Assembly (NCBI GenBank): GCA_022709445.1
Contig: JAKLIU010000050.1
Coordinates: 1 to 10,164 of the forward strand
Length of the DNA stretch: 10,164 bases
Reading direction: 5' to 3'
Origin: Spirochaetota bacterium
GTDB taxonomy: Bacteria > Spirochaetota > Spirochaetia > Treponematales > UBA12059
Position 1 is the first letter of the stretch. Each line of letters starts with the position of its first letter. The position numbers were made by a program, and so were the translations under genes. The notes under the pieces are model-generated. The model was not told the DNA's origin. It saw only the letters and a list, made by a program, of their open reading frames with translations, and did no database searches. Below are positions 6,029-10,164 of the stretch, in pieces.

Positions 6029-7693
6029 ATGGACATTTCACCCCTCCAGCAGGAACGCTACGCCTACGCCCCCAAGCTGCCCCCGGTGCTCCGGGGCCGG
6101 CCCGACGAGATATCCCTGAGCCTGGGCGCGCCCACCTCCGCGGTCGCCGACTGCGAGGCGCTCGCCGTGCTCTTCCCGCGCAACTACGGCAAGCCCGTGG
6201 CCCGGTACCAGAAAGGCGAGTGCGCCACCAGGAGGCGCAAGCTGATCGTCGGGGTGATACTCTCCGGCGGCCAGGCGCCCGGCGGCCACAACGTCATCGC
6301 CGGCCTGTTCGACGGCCTGAAGGCAGGCAATCCGGAATCCAGGCTGATCGGCTTCAAGGGAGGCCCGGGCGGCCTCGTGGACGACAAGGCCATGGAACTG
6401 GATGCCGCGATGATCGACCGCTATCGCAACACCGGCGGCTTCGACATGATCGGCTCCGGCCGCACCAAGATAGAGACGCCCGAGCAGTTCGCGCGCAGCG
6501 CAGCCGTGGCCAGGGCCAGGGGACTGGACGCCGTGGTGGTGGTGGGCGGCGACGATTCCAACACCAACGCGGCCCTCCTGTCCGAGTATTTCCTGTCCGA
6601 GCGGGTTCCCTGCGCCGTGATCGGCGTCCCAAAGACCATAGACGGGGACCTCAAGAACGGCTACATCGACGCGTCCTTCGGCTTCGACACCGCGACCAAG
6701 ACCTACTCCGAGCTCATCGGCAACATAGAACGCGACGCGGCCAGCGCGCGCAAGTACTGGCACTTCATCAAGCTGATGGGCCGCTCCGCCAGCCACATCG
6801 CCCTGGAATGCGCCCTGCAGACCCGGCCCAACGTGGCCCTGGTCTCCGAAGAGGTCGAGGCCAAGGGCATGACCCTGGCCCAGGTGACCGAGGGCATCTG
6901 CGCGTCCATCGTGACCCGGGCGGACAAGGGCATGAATTTCGGCGTGGTGCTGGTGCCCGAGGGCCTGATCGAGTTCATTCCCGAGTTCAAGACGCTGATC
7001 AAGAAGCTGAACGACCTCCTGGCCGCCAAGTCCGACGCGTTCAAGGCCCAGGCCGACGACGAGGCCCGGGTCGCCTTCGTGCAGGCGAACCTGGACGCCG
7101 AGCCGGCCGCCCTCTACGCCGGCCTGCCCCACGACATCCGCAAGCAGCTCATCATGGACCGGGATCCGCACGGGAACGTGCAGGTGTCGCGCATAGAGAC
7201 GGAGAAGCTGCTCATCGCCATGGCGGAGAAGCGCCTCGCCGCGCTCCGGGCCGAGGGCGTGTACAACGGCAGCTTCAGCCCCCTGGCCCACTTCTTCGGC
7301 TACGAGGGCCGCTGCGCCTTCCCGTCCAACTTCGACGCCGACTACTGCTACTCCCTGGGCTACACCGCCTGGGCCCTGATCGCGGACGGGCTGACCGGCT
7401 ACCTGTCGTCGGTGCGCAACCTGGCCCTGCCGGCCGACGAGTGGATCGCCGGCGGCGTCCCGCTGACCATGATGATGAACCTGGAGCGCCGCCACGGCGC
7501 GGAAAAACCGGTGATCCGCAAGGCCCTGGTGGAGCTGGACGGGGCCCCCTTCAAGGCCTTCGCGGCGGCCCGGGCCGAGTGGGCGGCGGACACCTGCTAC
7601 CGTTTCCCGGGGGCCATCCAGTACTACGGCCCCCCGGCGGTCTGCGACCGTCCCACCGAGACCCTGGCCCTGGAACGCGGCGCCGGGACCTGA
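6029..7693 (+). CDS. pfp: Diphosphate--fructose-6-phosphate 1-phosphotransferase (PPi-PFK), long type
   Basis: This enzyme interconverts fructose 6-phosphate + PPi and fructose 1,6-bisphosphate + Pi, a reversible step that serves glycolysis and gluconeogenesis in the cytoplasm. At 554 residues it has the length of the long PFP clade (plant beta-subunit type) known from Treponema and Borrelia, well above the roughly 320 of ATP-PFK. Visible motifs are ILSGGQAPGGHN (78-89), FKGGPGGL (109-116), VVGGDDSNTN (171-180), PKTIDGDL (201-208), FGFDTATKTYSE (218-228), the MGR at 250-252, VPEGLIEFIPE (309-319) and FFGYEGRCAFPSNFD. GGDD in place of GGDG, together with the Lys of PKTIDGD, is the established signature of PPi rather than ATP use. 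ATG 6029 is preceded by AGAGGAG (6016-6022) with a 6-nt gap. The frame is intact with no missing key residue. It ends at TGA 7691-7693, just before a bidirectional terminator. Confidence 0.97.
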   Translation: MDISPLQQERYAYAPKLPPVLRGRPDEISLSLGAPTSAVADCEALAVLFPRNYGKPVARYQKGECATRRRKLIVGVILSGGQAPGGHNVIAGLFDGLKAGNPESRLIGFKGGPGGLVDDKAMELDAAMIDRYRNTGGFDMIGSGRTKIETPEQFARSAAVARARGLDAVVVVGGDDSNTNAALLSEYFLSERVPCAVIGVPKTIDGDLKNGYIDASFGFDTATKTYSELIGNIERDAASARKYWHFIKLMGRSASHIALECALQTRPNVALVSEEVEAKGMTLAQVTEGICASIVTRADKGMNFGVVLVPEGLIEFIPEFKTLIKKLNDLLAAKSDAFKAQADDEARVAFVQANLDAEPAALYAGLPHDIRKQLIMDRDPHGNVQVSRIETEKLLIAMAEKRLAALRAEGVYNGSFSPLAHFFGYEGRCAFPSNFDADYCYSLGYTAWALIADGLTGYLSSVRNLALPADEWIAGGVPLTMMMNLERRHGAEKPVIRKALVELDGAPFKAFAAARAEWAADTCYRFPGAIQYYGPPAVCDRPTETLALERGAGT

Positions 7694-7714
7694 GCCGCCC
7701 GGCGCGGACGGAGC

Positions 7715-7761
7715 AAAAAAAGAACGGCCCCGGAGCCTGAGGCTCCGGGGCCGCGTTTTTT
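7715..7761. terminator. Bidirectional terminator between pfp and the FecR/propeller gene
   Basis: A perfect 13-bp GC-rich stem (7725-7737 and 7741-7753, loop TGA) is flanked by seven As on the left (7715-7721) and six Ts on the right (7756-7761). In the plus direction it ends pfp transcripts (hairpin, CG, T6). In the minus direction it ends the lipoprotein gene (hairpin, then TTC and T7). Both genes stop within 35 nt of it. Confidence 0.93.
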
Positions 7762-7773
7762 ACTCGACGGGAA

Positions 7774-10014
7774 TCAGAACTTGCTCACGTCCACCTTCAC
7801 CAGCCTGCCCGAGACCGTGCCCACGTAGACGAAACCGTCGGCGAACAGGGGCCGGGCGCTGGCCTTGGAACCCAGTTCCACCCGTCCCAGCTCCTTCATG
7901 CCCTCGAGCCTGAGCGCGACCAGGAATCCGTCCATGGTGCCGTAGTAGAGCACGCCGCGGGACAGCAGGGGCGCGGCGCTCACCTTGGGGATGGGATCCA
8001 TCAGCTTCTCGCCCCTGAGGCTGTAGCCGAAGATCACGTCCTTGCTGAAGGCGAACACGCCTTCCTCGCCCATCTCGATGTCCGAGAACACGCCGGCCGA
8101 GCCGGGCAGCGCACGCTCCCACACGACCGTCATGGACGACAGGTCCACCATCACCAGGAGGCCCTTGCGGTCCGCGAAGCAGGCGCGCTGGCCGAGGATG
8201 CGCGGGGCTATCGCCACGGGCTGCACGGCCCCGGTCTGCACCTGGGCCCTCACCTCTCCGGTGGCCAGGTCGATGAGCATGAATACGCCCTTCTGGTTGA
8301 CGATGGCCGCGAGCCCGTCGTAGTTGGCCGGCGTCATGGTGGTGCCGCCGGGCACGGGCACGCTGCGCACCACCTTGCCGGTGCGCTCGTCCAGCACCTC
8401 GAGGGTGTCCCTGGTGGGGAAGACCACCGCGTTGGGGAAGGGCACCACCCGGGTGCCGAAGATGTGGGCGCGGTCGCCCTCCAGGACCTCGCGGGCCAGG
8501 ATCTTGCCGGTGGCCGCGTCCACGGCGACCAGCTCGTTGGAGCCGGAATAGTAAACGATGCCCTTGAACGGCACGGGGTAGGAGCGGTCGGCGCCACGGT
8601 TGGCCGTAGCCACCGACCAGAGGATCTCGCCCGAGGGGGACACGCCGCTCAGGTTGCCGTCCGCGTCAGACATGACGAAGGTGCCCGTGGCGGGAACGCG
8701 CACGACGCTGCCGGAGACCGAGCCCCGGAGGGCGGCCCAGGAGCCGAGCACGCGCCTGATCTTGTCGGCCTGGGGGGCGGCGGGCGCCGGGACGGTCACG
8801 GAGGGGGCCGGCTTGGCGGGCGCGGGCCGCGCGGGGGTCGGCGTCCTGACGGCGGGCGGCGGGTCGGTGACCGTGGCCGCGCCGGCGGAGCTGTCCGTGG
8901 GAACCAGTGTGACCGGTTCCTGGGCGGCGGTCGGCACCTGGATCACGGGCAGCTCGAACTTGTCCAGGCTGCGGAGCCGGTCGCGGGTGTCCACGGAGGC
9001 CTTCACCGGCTCGACCGCGCGGGGCTTGATCTTCTCCGCGGCGCGGCGGACCCTCGTGAGGGCCGCGGCGAGGTCCGGCCTGGCCTCCGGGGCGGCGGCC
9101 GCAGCCGCCGCGGGAGCCGCCGGGGACGCGGCCGCGGGTGCGCTTCCCGTCGCCGGGGCGGCGGCGGTCGCGGAGGGAGCGGCTCCCGAGGAGGCGATGG
9201 CGGCGGGCGCGTACACGGCGGCCTCGTCGAACATGATCAGCGGCGGGGGGGCTATGCGCGCGGCGCCGGCGCTGGCCACCTGCGGGGCGGCCGCCACCTC
9301 TGCGGCTATCTCGGTGAAAATGGCCGAGACGCTCTCGGCCATCGCCTTGTCTATGGTGATCTCCTGGTCGGCCGAGACGATGGACGCCGAGGCGACGATG
9401 GACTGGATGGCCACGGCGGCCACCTCGTTGGTGGAGGAGGACTCCAGGAGGTCGTACACCACCTGGCTGGCGGGAACCACCGCCACGCGGCCGGACTTGA
9501 CGGCCACGGTAGTGCCCTTCACGGGATCCACGCTGACCATGAAATCGGTGCCGCGGACGCCGCAGACGCTGGTATCGGTCCGGATCATGTAGGAATCCGT
9601 GCCGGCGAGCTTCTGGACCTTGTTCAGCACCGAGCCCACCGACAGCGAGGCCTCCACCCGGGCGGACTCGTCCGAAAGGGCAAGGGACTCCAGGGCGAGC
9701 ACGGTGCCCGGCTGCAGCCTGAGGGTCGCCGTGGCGCCGAAAACGATGTCGCAGACGCCGTCGGGACCGGTGCGGACCGTGTCGCTGGCCTCCACGCTGT
9801 CGCCTATCTCGAGGACGCTCCAGCTGTCGCCCCTGCCGCGCTCCACGAAGCCTTCCGTGTACACGCAGGAAGCGCTGAACGCCTTGGAGGGCGTCGCGGG
9901 AACGTCAGAGGCCACGTCGCCCGCCCTTCTCTCCGGGATGGCCTGTTCGGCCGGCCGCGAGCACGCGGCCACGGCGAGCACCGCCATCAAGACGAGTATC
10001 GTTGCACGCTTCAT
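7774..10014 (-). CDS. Lipoprotein with FecR domain and C-terminal PQQ-like beta-propeller
   Basis: A 746-residue predicted lipoprotein. The signal MKRATILVLMAVLAVAAC ends in a lipobox with Cys18 as the lipid site. Residues about 47-180 form a FecR domain: GDSVEASDTVRTGPDGVCDIVF, LRLQPGTVL, then SVCGVRGTDFMVSVD and GTTVAVKSGRVAVV, which carry the typical VRGT-F and V-SG-V pattern. A region with mixed polar and Ala-rich stretches (181-250) is followed by a long Ala/Pro-rich linker (about 250-412). The C-terminus (about 418-746) holds repeated PQQ-like strands: LSGVSPSGEILWSV (455), LVAVDAATGKILAR (495), LEVLDERTGKVVRS (538), FMLIDLATGEVRAQ (578), LVMVDLSSMTVVWE (620), FGYSLRGEK (662), LVALRLEGMKELG (698) and LVKVDVSKF (738), consistent with a 7- or 8-bladed propeller. 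The start has GGAGG (10023-10019) 4 nt upstream and a good promoter. Classical FecR is an anti-sigma regulator; here no partner sigma or receptor gene is adjacent, so a structural or scaffold role at the envelope is more likely. Function is unknown. Confidence 0.92.
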   Translation of the reverse strand: MKRATILVLMAVLAVAACSRPAEQAIPERRAGDVASDVPATPSKAFSASCVYTEGFVERGRGDSWSVLEIGDSVEASDTVRTGPDGVCDIVFGATATLRLQPGTVLALESLALSDESARVEASLSVGSVLNKVQKLAGTDSYMIRTDTSVCGVRGTDFMVSVDPVKGTTVAVKSGRVAVVPASQVVYDLLESSSTNEVAAVAIQSIVASASIVSADQEITIDKAMAESVSAIFTEIAAEVAAAPQVASAGAARIAPPPLIMFDEAAVYAPAAIASSGAAPSATAAAPATGSAPAAASPAAPAAAAAAAPEARPDLAAALTRVRRAAEKIKPRAVEPVKASVDTRDRLRSLDKFELPVIQVPTAAQEPVTLVPTDSSAGAATVTDPPPAVRTPTPARPAPAKPAPSVTVPAPAAPQADKIRRVLGSWAALRGSVSGSVVRVPATGTFVMSDADGNLSGVSPSGEILWSVATANRGADRSYPVPFKGIVYYSGSNELVAVDAATGKILAREVLEGDRAHIFGTRVVPFPNAVVFPTRDTLEVLDERTGKVVRSVPVPGGTTMTPANYDGLAAIVNQKGVFMLIDLATGEVRAQVQTGAVQPVAIAPRILGQRACFADRKGLLVMVDLSSMTVVWERALPGSAGVFSDIEMGEEGVFAFSKDVIFGYSLRGEKLMDPIPKVSAAPLLSRGVLYYGTMDGFLVALRLEGMKELGRVELGSKASARPLFADGFVYVGTVSGRLVKVDVSKF

Positions 10015-10026
10015 GGAACCTCCGGG

Positions 10027-10057
10027 GGAGTCCCGCCCGGACAGGCGCGGGTACTCC
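10027..10057 (-). promoter_or_regulatory. Leader hairpin of the FecR/propeller gene
   Basis: In the minus-strand leader, GGAGT and ACTCC plus CCCGC and GCGGG pair into a 10-bp stem (one bulged base, 10-nt loop) spanning 10057-10027. The predicted transcription start falls at or next to its first base, and its 3' end lies a few bases before the GGAGG ribosome binding site (10023-10019). A stem at the very 5' end could protect the mRNA or tune translation; this is an inference. Confidence 0.4.
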
Positions 10058-10063
10058 TCCTAC

Positions 10064-10092
10064 AGTATAGCCCGCTGTCGGCCGCGGTTCAA
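10064..10092 (-). promoter_or_regulatory. Sigma-70-type promoter of the FecR/propeller gene
   Basis: On the minus strand TTGAAC (10092-10087) and TATACT (10069-10064) are separated by exactly 17 bp. The -10 box matches five of six consensus bases and the -35 box four. The start would be near 10057, giving a leader of about 43 nt before ATG 10014. This is the best promoter in the window. Confidence 0.7.
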
Positions 10093-10143
10093 TGCGCGCG
10101 GGTCCGGAGCGTCGGTTTCCGGGGCCGCCGGGAAGCACCGGAG

Positions 10144-10156
10144 CTTGTAAAACAAG
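10144..10156. repeat. Short inverted repeat upstream of the FecR-gene promoter
   Basis: CTTGT and ACAAG are separated by AAA, about 50 bp upstream of the -35 box. It could be a regulator site or belong to the next gene outside the window; the sequence seen cannot decide. No other feature is seen between 10093 and the window end. Confidence 0.2.
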
Positions 10157-10164
10157 GTTCCCGC

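Noticed and set aside
4754..7495. Long minus-strand frames (4754-6025 and 6038-7495) opposite the HD-GYP and pfp genes
   Set aside because: Both lie antisense to well-supported conserved genes and show only His/Gly/Val/Leu-rich shadow composition without domains.
6220..7740. A 506-residue plus-strand frame inside pfp
   Set aside because: It is a frame-shifted, Arg/Gly/Pro-rich reading of pfp and runs through the pfp terminator.
8600..10150. Plus-strand frames (8600-9592 and 9599-10150) opposite the lipoprotein gene
   Set aside because: They are Ala/Ser/Thr-rich antisense of the FecR and Ala/Pro linker region, with no ribosome binding site or domain.
1..10164. tRNA, rRNA, CRISPR arrays, insertion sequences, attachment sites or phage genes
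   Set aside because: I looked on both strands and saw no tRNA-like cloverleaf, no direct-repeat array with spacers, no transposase motifs and no terminal inverted repeats.

Overview
The window is chromosomal DNA, strongly GC-rich by eye, from what is most likely a free-living or environmental spirochaete. The lineage call is an inference from four things: a long-clade PPi-dependent phosphofructokinase of the kind used by Treponema and Borrelia, a short RpoS/RpoD-like sigma factor, a FecR/beta-propeller lipoprotein, and a LysM/degenerate-LytM protein in a two-gene cluster with a small membrane protein. I see no phage, transposon, tRNA, rRNA or CRISPR sequence. The window looks like ordinary core-type chromosome with some unusual protein variants, not a defence island or mobile region.

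Layout. (a) 1-1653, plus: the 3' part of a long ankyrin-repeat gene whose beginning lies outside the window. (b) 1669-1734: hairpins and a terminator between convergent genes. (c) 1742-4626, minus: transcribed right to left, a two-TM protein with a helical C-terminal domain, a LysM x2 + non-catalytic LytM envelope protein, and then, after 182 nt carrying its own putative promoter, a sigma-70 family factor. The sigma gene's reading frame is broken by one extra base in a G5 run near its 5' end. (d) 4627-4756: divergent control region. (e) 4757-7693, plus: an HD-GYP-type protein with a changed metal-binding motif, then pfp, which has its own plausible promoter. (f) 7715-7761: a clear bidirectional terminator. 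(g) 7774-10014, minus: a large lipoprotein with a FecR domain, an Ala/Pro-rich linker and a C-terminal PQQ-like beta-propeller, under a good sigma-70-type promoter at 10064-10092.

How the genes fit together. The LysM/LytM protein and the FecR/propeller lipoprotein are envelope or periplasmic proteins. The HD-GYP protein and the sigma factor are regulatory. Pfp is central glycolysis/gluconeogenesis. Only the TM-protein/LysM pair looks like a real operon (29-nt gap). The observations most worth a second look are the sigma-factor frameshift, the internal four-repeat duplication in the ankyrin protein, the HD-to-HE change in the HD-GYP protein, and the loss of catalytic histidines in the LytM domain. 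I did not find a convincing undescribed multi-gene system.
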